Of a stretch of 33,644 bases of DNA, positions 8,430-18,413 are shown piece after piece. The number at the start of each line of letters is the position of its first letter. Position 1 is the stretch's first letter. Origin of the DNA: Rubrivivax sp. (GTDB lineage Bacteria; Pseudomonadota; Gammaproteobacteria; Burkholderiales; Burkholderiaceae_C); NCBI GenBank assembly GCA_022842825.1, contig JALHOU010000024.1:1-33644 (forward strand), written 5' to 3'. Position numbers and translations under genes: made by a program. The notes under the pieces are model-generated. The model searched no databases. It saw nothing but the letters and a program-made list of their open reading frames with translations, and was not told where the DNA came from.

Positions 8430-9458
8430 ATGTCCATGGCCCCGCCAACGCGGGTGCCCGGGCAAAGCCCTGCATGGGCCGCCTGGGGCGCGTTGTTGTC
8501 TGCTGCCGGCCAGGGCCTTGCCGTGAAGGACGCGGCCAGCGGCTGCTACGTGCACGCCAACGAGGTGCTCTTGTCGTGGTTTGGCCGCGACAGTTGTGAG
8601 GTGATCGGACACACGGATGCCGAACTTGTGGATGCTGCGGCAAACACTGCGCTTCGCGCTGCCGACCAGACGGCCTTGGCGCAAGGCGGGGTTCTTGCCG
8701 CCGAGCACAGGATCACTTTGGGCGGCCGTGCACGCGACTTCGCCATGTGCCGGCTGGCCGACGGTGCCGAACCGGGCGGCCCGCGATGGCTGCTCAGCAT
8801 CTGGACCGACCTGGCCGAGCGTCGGCAACAGGAGTCGCAGGCCCGAGCCGCGCTGACGCAGATCGAGTTGCTGCAGTCCGCCAACGATGCACTGCGTCGC
8901 GAGTTGGCAGACCAGGCGCTGCGCGACCCTGCCTCCGGGCTCTATGCCAGGGCGCACTTCGAGGACCAGTTGCGGCGCGAGGTCGACCTGTCCAGCCGCG
9001 AGCATCGCGAGTTCTCGATCGTCTTCGTCGAGATCGACCCACAAGCCGCCGAAGGCGAGGCGGCTGCAGGCGAAGCGCAGGCGGGCGCCGGCCGCGGCGG
9101 GCCGCCTGCCTCGCAGACGGTGCAGGCTTCGCTCGGCCGCCTCCTGCGCGGCGGCACGCGGGCCATGGACGCCGCCTGCCGCCTCGACGAGCGGCGCTTT
9201 GCGGTGCTGCTTTCGGGTGTCGGGCTGGCCACGGCGCATTCGCGCATGGAGGGCCTTCGCCGCCGCTGCGCCACCGAGATCGTGGTGTACGAGGGGCGTG
9301 AAATGCGGTTCACGGTGGCCATGGGCGTGGCCAGCTTTCCGCATACCGCGCACTCGCAGGACGAGTTGATCGAGGCCTGCAACGCAGCCTTGCGCGAGGC
9401 CCAGCGCCGTGGCGGCAATCACGTCGCGCTCGCGGCAATCCGGTTCGAACCGGCCTGA
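8430..9458 (+). CDS. PAS-like plus degenerate GGDEF domain protein (probably not an active cyclase)
   Basis: A cytoplasmic protein of 342 residues. Residues about 20-130 look like a PAS sensor domain ([25 protein letters not shown], then [12 protein letters not shown]). A coiled coil (about 128-162, [20 protein letters not shown]) links to a GGDEF-type domain beginning at [18 protein letters not shown]. The active-site GGDEF is replaced by DERRF (253-257, in [11 protein letters not shown]). The metal-binding region after VFVEID is replaced by an Ala/Glu-rich stretch lacking the NDxxGHxxGD pattern. It is therefore predicted not to make cyclic di-GMP; a binding or scaffolding role is inference. 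I chose ATG 8430 because GGAG at 8420-8423 is ideally spaced. ATG 8400 and 8406 are alternatives without a good ribosome-binding site. Confidence 0.78.
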   Translation: MSMAPPTRVPGQSPAWAAWGALLSAAGQGLAVKDAASGCYVHANEVLLSWFGRDSCEVIGHTDAELVDAAANTALRAADQTALAQGGVLAAEHRITLGGRARDFAMCRLADGAEPGGPRWLLSIWTDLAERRQQESQARAALTQIELLQSANDALRRELADQALRDPASGLYARAHFEDQLRREVDLSSREHREFSIVFVEIDPQAAEGEAAAGEAQAGAGRGGPPASQTVQASLGRLLRGGTRAMDAACRLDERRFAVLLSGVGLATAHSRMEGLRRRCATEIVVYEGREMRFTVAMGVASFPHTAHSQDELIEACNAALREAQRRGGNHVALAAIRFEPA

Positions 9459-9468
9459 ACCCCACATT

Positions 9469-9505
9469 GCCGGCCGGCGCCACGCGGCGCCCCGTGCGGG
9501 CCGGC
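9469..9505. terminator. Candidate bidirectional terminator hairpin
   Basis: This inverted repeat lies between the convergent GGDEF and TSUP genes. GCCGGCC (9469-9475) pairs with GGCCGGC (9499-9505), and inside it GGCGCC (9476-9481) pairs with GGCGCC (9486-9491). It is very stable, but there is no T-tract on either side, so Rho-independent function is uncertain. Confidence 0.4.
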
Positions 9506-9517
9506 GAGTGTCGCCTC

Positions 9518-10336
9518 TCAGCCCTTGAACGCCTGGAAGGCCATGTAGAGCGCTAAGGCGCCCAGCATGAGGCCAAATGCGCGCCGCAGGCGCGCCACGG
9601 GGATGCGATGCGCCGTGCGGGCGCCGACGGGTGCCAGCAGCACACTGGCCGTGGCGACGATGAGGATGCCCGGCAGGTAGAGGTAGCCGAACGCGCCAGG
9701 CAGCGCCGCCGGCAGCGACCAGCCCCCAAGCACATAGCCGACGCTGCTGGCCAGCGCGATGGGGAAACCGAGCGCGGCACTCGTGCCCACGGCCTGGCGC
9801 ATCGGCACTGAACAGCGTGTCATGAAGGGCACGGACAAGAACGCGCCGCCGGCGCCGACGATGGCCGAGATGAAGCCGATGCCCGCACCGACGCCGATCA
9901 GGCTCGCCGTGCCCGGCAGGTGGCGGTCGGCCTTGGGGGCGGCGGCGCTCCACATGCGCCACGCCATCACCGCGTTGAAGCCGGCGAAGGCCAGCGCCAG
10001 CCACTGCCCGCGCACGAGCGCAAGCACGCCAGCCCCCGCCACGATGCCCCCGATGGCAATGCCCGGAGCGAAGGCCGCCACCAGTGGCCAGCGCACGGCA
10101 CCATGGCGGTGGTGGGCCCACAGGCTGGACACCGACGTGAACAGGATCGAGGCGCCGGACGTGGCAATGGCCATCTTCACCGCGACGCCCGCTTCCACCC
10201 CGCGCTGCATGAGGAGCAGCGTCATGAACGGCACCATCATCATGCCGCCCCCGACGCCGAGCAGCCCGGCCAGGAAGCCGACCACGGCGCCGAGCAGCAA
10301 CAGCTCCGCGATGAACAGGGGGCCAAGTTCGACCAC
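9518..10336 (-). CDS. TSUP family membrane permease (TauE/SafE-like)
   Basis: A 272-residue inner-membrane protein of the TauE/SafE/YfcA (TSUP) family, which move sulfite, sulfonates or other small organic anions. About eight hydrophobic segments are visible. The duplicated family motif appears twice: [18 protein letters not shown] near 21-38 and [18 protein letters not shown] near 155-172. The substrate cannot be inferred. The start is GTG 10336, 7 nt behind the EVE gene on the same strand, so the two are probably cotranscribed. No other in-frame start upstream would keep the first helix intact. Confidence 0.88.
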   Translation of the reverse strand: MVELGPLFIAELLLLGAVVGFLAGLLGVGGGMMMVPFMTLLLMQRGVEAGVAVKMAIATSGASILFTSVSSLWAHHRHGAVRWPLVAAFAPGIAIGGIVAGAGVLALVRGQWLALAFAGFNAVMAWRMWSAAAPKADRHLPGTASLIGVGAGIGFISAIVGAGGAFLSVPFMTRCSVPMRQAVGTSAALGFPIALASSVGYVLGGWSLPAALPGAFGYLYLPGILIVATASVLLAPVGARTAHRIPVARLRRAFGLMLGALALYMAFQAFKG

Positions 10337-10343
10337 GCGAACT

Positions 10344-10808
<465 letters not shown>

Positions 10809-10882
10809 GGAGAGAAGGCGAGTGACCTGCGGTGACGCCGGGTGTCTAGTGGCTAGTGAGGAACGGGGCGGCGCCGATAGGT

Positions 10883-11059
10883 GTCCGTCGTGCCACGTGA
10901 GCCGCATTCCCGAACCCTCAGCGGAAGTTCAGGTGGGCGAGGTCAGCCGGGCTTCGGGTTCATCTGACGCGAGACGATCACACCTGCCTGGCAATATTCC
11001 AAGCCCTTGCTCAATGAGCATCGGTTCAAGGAAACATTGGCCCACGCATCACGACGGAC
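10883..11059 (-). ncRNA. ssrS: 6S RNA
   Basis: Reading the minus strand, GTCCGTCGTG (11059-11050) pairs perfectly with CACGACGGAC (10892-10883). After one mismatch, TGCGTGGGCC (11048-11039) pairs with GGCTCACGTG (10903-10894). An internal bubble follows, then CTTGAACC (11030-11023) pairs with GGTTCGGG (10916-10909). The interior holds nested helices, CAGGTG/CACCTG and GTCAG/CTGAC. The result is one long rod of about 177 nt with an off-centre bubble, the shape by which 6S RNA imitates an open promoter and sequesters sigma-70 RNA polymerase. Its place directly downstream of zapA is the conserved proteobacterial location. A -10-like TAGAAT ends 7 nt before the 5' end. The ends are estimates and may be off by several bases. 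Confidence 0.85.
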
Positions 11060-11065
11060 GAAGCC

Positions 11066-11071
11066 ATTCTA
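11066..11071 (-). promoter_or_regulatory. -10 box of the 6S RNA promoter
   Basis: The minus strand reads TAGAAT (5/6 match to TATAAT). Standard spacing puts +1 at 11059, exactly the first base of the 10-bp closing stem of the 6S RNA. A -35 element is not convincing. Confidence 0.5.
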
Positions 11072-11122
11072 TGCCTCGGCCGTGTCGGCGCCACATCGTC
11101 GGAAGTCACGCTGGCGCGCCGT

Positions 11123-11142
11123 CTTGCAGCGCGCGATGCAAG
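11123..11142 (-). terminator. Candidate terminator hairpin after zapA
   Basis: An inverted repeat CTTGCA/TGCAAG (11142-11137 with 11128-11123) lies 20 nt after the zapA stop, in the gap before the 6S promoter. No T-tract follows, so it may be a processing or mRNA-stabilising hairpin instead. Confidence 0.3.
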
Positions 11143-11162
11143 CGTCCCGCAGCGGGCCCGGG

Positions 11163-11468
11163 TCAGAGCAGTTGGCCGTCGTCGGCCAGCGCCGCATCGA
11201 CGCGCCGCAACAACTCGTCCACGTCGACGGGCTCCGCTGCGGCACCCTCGCGTGCCCCGGCTCCGAGACCCTGCTCAGCGATCTGGTACGCGAGATTCAG
11301 TGCGGCGAGAACGGCAATCCTCTCGCGTGCCTTCACCTTGCCCCCATCGCGGATGCTTGTCATCTCGCGGTCGACGCTGGCCACGGCGCGGGCGAGCAGC
11401 TCATCACCGCCCTCCGGGCAGCCGAGCGTGTAGGCCTGCCCCAGGATGCTGACCTCGACCTGCTTCAT
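11163..11468 (-). CDS. zapA: Cell division protein ZapA
   Basis: A 101-residue ZapA, which binds FtsZ at midcell and promotes bundling of its filaments. The N-terminal head KQVEVSILGQAYTLGCPEG matches the family. The helical region contains ARAVASVDREMTSIRDGG and the hallmark ERIAVLAALNLAYQIAEQ, and the C-terminus is an acidic helix. The length is normal. The ATG (11468) overlaps the stop of the upstream zapB-like gene by 4 nt, so the two are translationally coupled. 6S RNA lies directly downstream, the conserved zapA-ssrS order. Confidence 0.93.
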   Translation of the reverse strand: MKQVEVSILGQAYTLGCPEGGDELLARAVASVDREMTSIRDGGKVKARERIAVLAALNLAYQIAEQGLGAGAREGAAAEPVDVDELLRRVDAALADDGQLL

Positions 11469-11689
11469 CGCGCCGGCCCGTCGTTGCCCGTGCCGGCGGT
11501 TTCGCCGGGCAGGCGGGCGAGCAGCGCGTCGATGCGCGCGCGTGCCGCGGCCAAGCGTGAGCGCAGGCTGTCGCGCTCGTTGGTGACCGACACCAGCTGC
11601 TGCGAGATCAGCGCACTCGTGCGCTTCAGCTCCTGGTGCCGCAGCACGAGGCGGTCGACACGCTCTGCGAGGTCCTCGAACTTGGCCAT
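11465..11689 (-). CDS. Small coiled-coil protein, ZapB-like (TIGR02449 type)
   Basis: A 74-residue, almost wholly helical protein. Residues about 3-65 form a heptad-rich coiled coil (FEDLAERVDRLVLRHQELKR, then RDSLRSRLAAARARIDALLARL). It has the length and composition of the TIGR02449/ZapB-like proteins found in front of zapA in beta- and gammaproteobacteria. In E. coli, ZapB interacts with ZapA at the division ring. Sequence identity to E. coli ZapB itself is not evident, so the function rests on context: a 4-nt ATGA overlap with zapA. ATG 11689 is the only good start. Confidence 0.8.
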   Translation of the reverse strand: MAKFEDLAERVDRLVLRHQELKRTSALISQQLVSVTNERDSLRSRLAAARARIDALLARLPGETAGTGNDGPAR

Positions 11690-11724
11690 CTCAAGTCTGC
11701 CCGGCAGCGCAATGGTGCCAGGGT

Positions 11725-11764
11725 GACCCCTCGGGGGGGAGCGAGCGTTGTGAGCTTGGGGGTC
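11725..11764. repeat. GACCCC...GGGGTC intergenic palindromic element
   Basis: A 40-bp imperfect palindrome lies between the zapB-like gene and nth. The ends GACCCC (11725-11730) and GGGGTC (11759-11764) pair, with G-rich and GCGAGCG sequence between. From memory, very similar CCCCAAGCTC...CCCCGAGGGG elements recur between genes in Comamonadaceae and relatives. Only one copy is in this window, so its repetitive nature is recalled, not shown. It lies 5 nt beyond the nth stop and could also end nth transcription. Confidence 0.45.
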
Positions 11765-11769
11765 GCATG

Positions 11770-12420
11770 TCAGTTCGCCTCCGCGGGGCGGATTCTAGAA
11801 GCCCCCTCGTCGCAGAAGCGTTGCACGCTGCACGCGTCGCAGCGCGGCGTGCGCGCCAGGCAGACATAACGACCATGCAGGATGAGCCAGTGGTGGGCGT
11901 CCCGCCGGTAGGCTTCCGGCACGCGCTGCAGTAGCCCCTGTTCCACCGCGAGAGGGTTCTTGCCCGGCGCCAACCCGGTGCGGTTCGCGACGCGGAAGAT
12001 GTGCGTGTCGACGGCCATCGTCGGCTCGCCGAAGGCGACGTTCAGCACCACGTTGGCCGTCTTGCGGCCGACGCCGGGCAGCTTCTCGAGCGCCTCGCGC
12101 GTGCGTGGCACCTCGCCGCGATGCTCGGCCACGAGGATGCGGCAGGTCTCGTGCAGGTTGCGTGCCTTGGTGCGGAAGAGGCCGATCGTGCGGATGGCCT
12201 CGGTGAGCCCGTCCAGACCGAGTGCCAGCATGCGCTGCGGCGTCCAAGCGCGTGCGAAGAGCGCCCGCGTAGCCTTGTTGACGCCCACGTCGGTGGCCTG
12301 GGCCGACAGCAGCACCGCCGCCAGCAGCTCGAAGACGTTGGTGAACTCGAGCTCGGTCCGCGGATGCGGGTTGGCCGCGGCCAACGTGGCGAAGAACGGT
12401 TCGACGGCTTGCGGCTTCAT
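11770..12420 (-). CDS. nth: Endonuclease III (base-excision DNA glycosylase/AP lyase)
   Basis: A 216-residue DNA repair enzyme that removes oxidised pyrimidines and cleaves the abasic site. The helix-hairpin-helix [13 protein letters not shown] carries catalytic Lys120, and Asp138 follows in VDTHIFR. The [4Fe-4S] cluster loop has Cys187, Cys194, Cys197 and Cys203 (C-x6-C-x2-C-x5-C). All these positions match the numbering of the E. coli enzyme. The ATG (12420) overlaps the stop of the upstream rsxB-like gene by 4 nt, so the pair is coupled. Its cluster would be supplied by the ISC system encoded at 20596-26613. Confidence 0.96.
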   Translation of the reverse strand: MKPQAVEPFFATLAAANPHPRTELEFTNVFELLAAVLLSAQATDVGVNKATRALFARAWTPQRMLALGLDGLTEAIRTIGLFRTKARNLHETCRILVAEHRGEVPRTREALEKLPGVGRKTANVVLNVAFGEPTMAVDTHIFRVANRTGLAPGKNPLAVEQGLLQRVPEAYRRDAHHWLILHGRYVCLARTPRCDACSVQRFCDEGASRIRPAEAN

Positions 12421-13178
12421 GGCTCGTCGTTCCGCGTGCCGGCCGGTGGGGCGGGCGTCGCTGTCCCGCTGGTGCTGGCGTCGGGCTCCTGGCTGCGCGC
12501 CCGTGCCCTGTGCATGGCGGCGTCGATCACCGCCCGCTTGCGCGCCAGGGTTTCCGCGTCGGTGATGGTGCTGGCCGCCTCAAGGTCGGCCAGCTTCTGC
12601 GCGGCCTTGGCGGCCAGGCGCTCGTCGTTCTCGCGCGCCTCGCGCGATACACGCATGCGATGGAAGGTGTAGCGCTCGCGCGCCTGCTGCGCCTCGTCTG
12701 CGCCCCAGGCGGCCCAACCGGTTCGCCCGCCCGTCACCGGCACCATCGCGATGCAGTCCACCGGGCACACCGGCACGCACAACTCGCAACCCGTGCACAG
12801 CGACTCGATCACGGTGTGCATGAGCTTGGAGGCGCCCACGATGCAGTCCACCGGACAGGCCTTGATGCACAGCGTGCAGCCGATGCACCAGTCCTCGTCG
12901 ATGACGGCAAGCATGCGCGGCCCTTCACGGCCGCGCTCGGCGTCCAGCGGCAAGGCGGGCCGGCCCGTGACGGTGGCCAGGCGCACGATGCCCTCGGCAC
13001 CGCCGGGCGGGCAGCGGTTGATGTCGGCCTCGCCCCGGGCCATGGCGTCGGCGTACCCGCGGCAATCCGGGTAGCCGCACCGTGTGCACTGCGTCTGTGG
13101 CAGCACCGCGTCGATGCGCAGGGCTTGCGCCAGCAGTTCGTCGGCAGGCGTGGACGCAGGCGGGGCGCGGTCACTCAC
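12417..13178 (-). CDS. rsxB: RsxB/RnfB-type ferredoxin, soluble variant
   Basis: A 253-residue Fe-S protein like the B subunit of the Rnf/Rsx electron-transfer complex. An N-terminal 4Fe-4S domain (Cys31, Cys34, Cys39, Cys56; [11 protein letters not shown]) is followed by two ferredoxin motifs: [15 protein letters not shown], and [15 protein letters not shown] 30 residues later. A charged helical tail (about 165-253) ends Ala/Pro-rich. Unlike E. coli RsxB it lacks the N-terminal membrane anchor, and no other rnf/rsx gene is nearby. The start is GTG 13178 (SDRAPP...). It overlaps nth by 4 nt; in E. coli, nth ends the rsxABCDGE operon, so the pair looks like a reduced version of that layout. 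The 49-nt gap before it holds a CCGGCCC/GGGCCGG hairpin (13190-13221) that may end phaZ transcripts. Confidence 0.88.
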   Translation of the reverse strand: MSDRAPPASTPADELLAQALRIDAVLPQTQCTRCGYPDCRGYADAMARGEADINRCPPGGAEGIVRLATVTGRPALPLDAERGREGPRMLAVIDEDWCIGCTLCIKACPVDCIVGASKLMHTVIESLCTGCELCVPVCPVDCIAMVPVTGGRTGWAAWGADEAQQARERYTFHRMRVSREARENDERLAAKAAQKLADLEAASTITDAETLARKRAVIDAAMHRARARSQEPDASTSGTATPAPPAGTRNDEP

Positions 13179-13227
13179 GCGCCGATTATCCGGCCCGGCG
13201 GATCCAGGGGCCGCGGGCCGGGCGGGC

Positions 13228-14544
13228 TCAGCCGCGGCCGCGGCGGCCCACGAGCGACAACGCCCGGGCGCGCGGCTTGGCGCCAGCGGCCTCGTCGTGC
13301 GTGGCGATGAACTGGCGCACCTCCGGGTACACCTTCTCGCGCCAGCGGCGACCGGAGAAGATGCCGTAGTGGCCGGCCCCCTGCACGTCGAGGTGGAAGC
13401 GCCGGCCGGCGGGGATGCCCTTGCACAGCCCGTGCGCGGCCCGCGTTTGCCCGGCGCCGGAGATGTCGTCGAGCTCGCCCTCGATCGTGAAGAGTGCGCT
13501 GGTCGTGATGTCCTGCGGCCGCACGAGCGCGCCGTTCACCTTCCAGGTGCCGTTGACAAGCGCGAAGTCCTGGAAGACCGTCTTGATGGTGTCGAGGTAG
13601 TACTCGGCCGGCATGTCCAGCACGGCGTTGTACTCGTCGTAGAACTGCCGGTGCGCCTCGGCGCTGTCGTCATCGCCGCGGATGAGGTCGCTGAAGTAGT
13701 CATAGTGGCTCGAGACATGCCGGTCCGGGTTCATCGCGACGAAGCCGGTGTGCTGCAGGAAGCCGGGGTAGACGCGACGACCGGCACCGGGGTAGTTGGG
13801 CGGCACGCGGAAGATGACGTTGGCCTCGAACCAGCTGTGGCTCTTGTTCATCGCCAGGTTGTTGACGGCCGTCGGGCTCTTGCGGGCATCGATGGGGCCG
13901 CCCATCATCGTCAGCGTGCGCGGCGTGAACGCGCCGGCATCCGTCTTCATCCTGGTCGCGAGCAGCGACACCGCAGCCAGCACGGGCACCGTGGGCTGGC
14001 ACACCGAGATTACGTGCACGTCGGGGCCGATGTGGCGGATGAACTCCTGCACGTAGGTCACATAGTCGTCGAGATGGAACGGGCCCTTCTCGTCGGGCAC
14101 CATGCGGGCGTCGGTCCAGTCGGTGATGAACACCTTGTGGTCGTGCAGCAGGCTCTTCACGGTGTCGCGCAGCAACGTGCTGTGGTGGCCCGACAGCGGC
14201 GCCACCACCAGCACCGTGGGCTGCGACTTCATCTGCTCCAGAGCCTGCGGGTTGTCGGTGAAGCGCTTGAAGCGCAGCAACCGACAGAAGGGCTTCTCCA
14301 GCGCCAGCTGCTCCTGCACGGCCACTTCCACCGTTCCTACGGTGGCCGCGGTGATGCCGAAGGCGGGCTTCTCGTACTCCTTGGCCAGGCGATGCAACAG
14401 GTCGAAGCCGGCAGAGAAACGCTGCGACATCGGCACATGCGCGAACGGCGACAGCGGATGGCTGTACAGCTTTGCCGAAGCGCTCGCGAACTCCGCGAAG
14501 GGCGCCATCATGGCGCGCTGGGTCTCGTACAACTGATACAGCAT
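13228..14544 (-). CDS. phaZ: Intracellular polyhydroxyalkanoate (PHB) depolymerase
   Basis: A 438-residue alpha/beta-hydrolase of the PhaZ1 type, which breaks down stored poly(3-hydroxybutyrate) granules inside the cell (the Ralstonia eutropha homologue is about 420 residues). The nucleophile is a cysteine: Cys182 in [10 protein letters not shown]. The likely acid is Asp359 or Asp360 in EGELDDIS, and the likely base is His392 in GAGHYGIF, matching the known Cys/Asp/His triad. [15 protein letters not shown] is the typical N-terminus. The start is ATG 14544 with GGAG 8 nt upstream. The C-terminal 20 residues are rich in Arg and Gly and run past the usual end. No phaC synthase or phasin gene is nearby. 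A TGC-rich palindrome upstream may be a PHB regulator site. Confidence 0.94.
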   Translation of the reverse strand: MLYQLYETQRAMMAPFAEFASASAKLYSHPLSPFAHVPMSQRFSAGFDLLHRLAKEYEKPAFGITAATVGTVEVAVQEQLALEKPFCRLLRFKRFTDNPQALEQMKSQPTVLVVAPLSGHHSTLLRDTVKSLLHDHKVFITDWTDARMVPDEKGPFHLDDYVTYVQEFIRHIGPDVHVISVCQPTVPVLAAVSLLATRMKTDAGAFTPRTLTMMGGPIDARKSPTAVNNLAMNKSHSWFEANVIFRVPPNYPGAGRRVYPGFLQHTGFVAMNPDRHVSSHYDYFSDLIRGDDDSAEAHRQFYDEYNAVLDMPAEYYLDTIKTVFQDFALVNGTWKVNGALVRPQDITTSALFTIEGELDDISGAGQTRAAHGLCKGIPAGRRFHLDVQGAGHYGIFSGRRWREKVYPEVRQFIATHDEAAGAKPRARALSLVGRRGRG

Positions 14545-14858
14545 CGAAGGTCTCCGTTAGGTGGCCGAGGGCCTCTGCCGACATCGAAGGCGGGACCTCG
14601 GGACGCGCCTGGCTGCACTGTAACGCGAAAATTGCTGCAGCGCAGCAAAGATGACGGGTGCGCCCTAGATTCGTTCCCGAGCATGTTGCCCGGCGAAAGG
14701 GCCGAGGGAACCCACGAAAACGCGGGATCCGATGCGGCAATCTCGCCCCTCGGGTCGTTGTGCGAGGGCGGGCGGTTGCGCCCGGCCCGGCGTCTGTCGC
14801 CGTCGCGACACGCCCCGGGACGCGCCCGGCGACGGGTGAACCGTCGCGGGCCGGGGCC
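14545..14858. other. Non-coding interval between phaZ and tyrB
   Basis: 314 bp without a credible gene. It holds the phaZ ribosome-binding site, the TGC-rich palindrome at 14632-14648, a hairpin at 14673-14711 (GTTCCC/GGGAAC with GCCC/GGGC inside), and a GCGACGG/CCGTCGC hairpin at 14829-14847 just after the tyrB stop. The two hairpins lack T-tracts, so they are only weak terminator candidates for tyrB. No strong sigma-70 promoter for phaZ is evident. Confidence 0.5.
14632..14648. promoter_or_regulatory. TGC-rich palindrome, possible PhaR-type operator
   Basis: TTGCTGCAGCGCAGCAA is a 6+6 inverted repeat with a 5-nt spacer, and it contains CTGC-AGC-GCAG. As I recall, the PHB-responsive repressor PhaR of Paracoccus binds CTGC-N3-GCAG sites in front of PHB granule genes. 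Position, about 90 bp upstream of phaZ, fits. A further half-site, GCTGCACTG, lies at 14612-14620. Function is inferred. Confidence 0.45.
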
Positions 14859-16070
14859 TCACATCACCTTGGCCAGGGCCGCCACGACGCGCGGCAGGTT
14901 GTCCGCGTTCAGCGCGGCCACGCAGATGCGGCCGGAGTCGATGCCGTAGACGCCGAATTCGCTGCGCAGGCGTTGCATCTGCGCCGCCGAGAGCCCCGAG
15001 TAGCTGAACATGCCCTTCTGCCGAGTGATGTAGTCGAGCTGACCGCCCTCGGCGGCCACGCCGGCCGCGCGCAGGCCGGTCACCAGCGCCTGGCGCATCG
15101 TGCGGATGCGCTCGCGCATGCCTGCCAGTTCCTGTTCCCACAGCTGGCGCAGGGCTGGCGTCGTGAGCACCGTGGCGACCACCTGCGCGCCGAAGGTCGG
15201 CGGGTTGGAGTAGTTGGTGCGAATGACGATCTTCAGCTGTGAGAGCACGCGCTTGGCCTCGTCGGCGTCGTCGCACACCACGCTCAGCCCGCCGACGCGC
15301 TCGCCATACAGCGAAAAGCTCTTGCTGAACGAGGTGGAGACGAGGAACGGCCTGCCGGCCTCGACGAAGCGCTGCACGGCGGCGCCGTCCTCGGCGATGC
15401 CATCGCCGAAGCCCTGGTACGCCATGTCCAGGAAAGGCACGAGGCCGCCGGCCCGGCAGGCCTCGGCAACCTGCGCCCACTGCGCCGCCGTGAGGTCGCA
15501 GCCGGTGGGGTTGTGGCAGCAGGCATGCAGCACGACGACGCTGCCGGCCCGCGCTGCGCGCAGCGCCGCCAGCACGGCCTCGAATCGAACGCCACGCGTA
15601 CCGGCGTCGTAGTAGGGATAGGTCGCGACTTCGAACCCCGCCTGCGTGAACAGGGCGCGGTGGTTCTCCCAACTCGGGTCGCTGATCAGCACCACCGCGG
15701 CCGGGTCGAGCCTGGCGAGGAAGTCGGCTCCCAGCTTGAGTCCGCCGGTGCCGCCCAGCGCCTGCACCGTGGCCACGCGGCCGGCCTGCACGGCGCGGCT
15801 TTCGGGGCCGAAGACCAGACCCTGCACCGCGCGGTCATAGGCCGCGATGCCGTCGATGGGCAGGTAGCCCTTGGGCTTGCTGGCGCCGAGCAACTGCCGC
15901 TCGGCTTCGGCCACGCAAGCCAGCACCGGCAGGCGGCCTTGCGCGTCGAAATACACGCCCACCCCCAGGTTGACCTTGTCCGGTCGCGCGTCGGCTGCGA
16001 ACTGCTCGTTGAGGCCGAGGATCGGGTCGCGCGGCGCAAGCGCGACGTTCTGGAAGAGGATGGAAGACAT
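14859..16070 (-). CDS. tyrB: Aromatic amino acid aminotransferase (aspartate aminotransferase family)
   Basis: A 403-residue PLP-dependent transaminase of subgroup I-alpha, which makes phenylalanine, tyrosine and often aspartate from their keto acids with glutamate. The N-terminus has [38 protein letters not shown] (183-194) contacts the cofactor. Lys250 in [17 protein letters not shown] forms the Schiff base. The C-terminal GRICVAALN includes the Arg that binds the substrate carboxylate. TyrB and AspC cannot be told apart safely by eye; tyrB is the usual name in this neighbourhood. It is divergent from uvrB across 80 bp that must hold both promoters. The start is ATG 16070; no clear ribosome-binding site is seen. 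Confidence 0.9.
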   Translation of the reverse strand: MSSILFQNVALAPRDPILGLNEQFAADARPDKVNLGVGVYFDAQGRLPVLACVAEAERQLLGASKPKGYLPIDGIAAYDRAVQGLVFGPESRAVQAGRVATVQALGGTGGLKLGADFLARLDPAAVVLISDPSWENHRALFTQAGFEVATYPYYDAGTRGVRFEAVLAALRAARAGSVVVLHACCHNPTGCDLTAAQWAQVAEACRAGGLVPFLDMAYQGFGDGIAEDGAAVQRFVEAGRPFLVSTSFSKSFSLYGERVGGLSVVCDDADEAKRVLSQLKIVIRTNYSNPPTFGAQVVATVLTTPALRQLWEQELAGMRERIRTMRQALVTGLRAAGVAAEGGQLDYITRQKGMFSYSGLSAAQMQRLRSEFGVYGIDSGRICVAALNADNLPRVVAALAKVM

Positions 16071-16150
16071 GGCGAGGCGGGGTTGGATCGGCGCGTGGCA
16101 CAGCGTTGCGCTACGCTTGCCGATTCTATGTATCGCGCACCCCCACTCCG

Positions 16151-18355
<2,205 letters not shown>

Positions 18356-18378
18356 AATGCGTGCTTGCGGATCGGTGG

Positions 18379-18413
18379 TCGCTGAACGGCGCCCGCCGTT
18401 CGGGCCTCAGCGA
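18379..18413. terminator. Candidate bidirectional terminator between uvrB and the PEP-CTERM-like gene
   Basis: TCGCTGA (18379-18385) pairs with TCAGCGA (18407-18413), and a second repeat GAACGGC/GCCGTTC lies inside. The hairpin covers the stop codon of the minus-strand gene. There is no T-tract, so it is a moderate candidate. Confidence 0.45.

Noticed and set aside
16071-16150. An SOS (LexA) box in front of uvrB
   Set aside because: No CTGT-N8-ACAG or close variant is visible in the uvrB/tyrB intergenic region.
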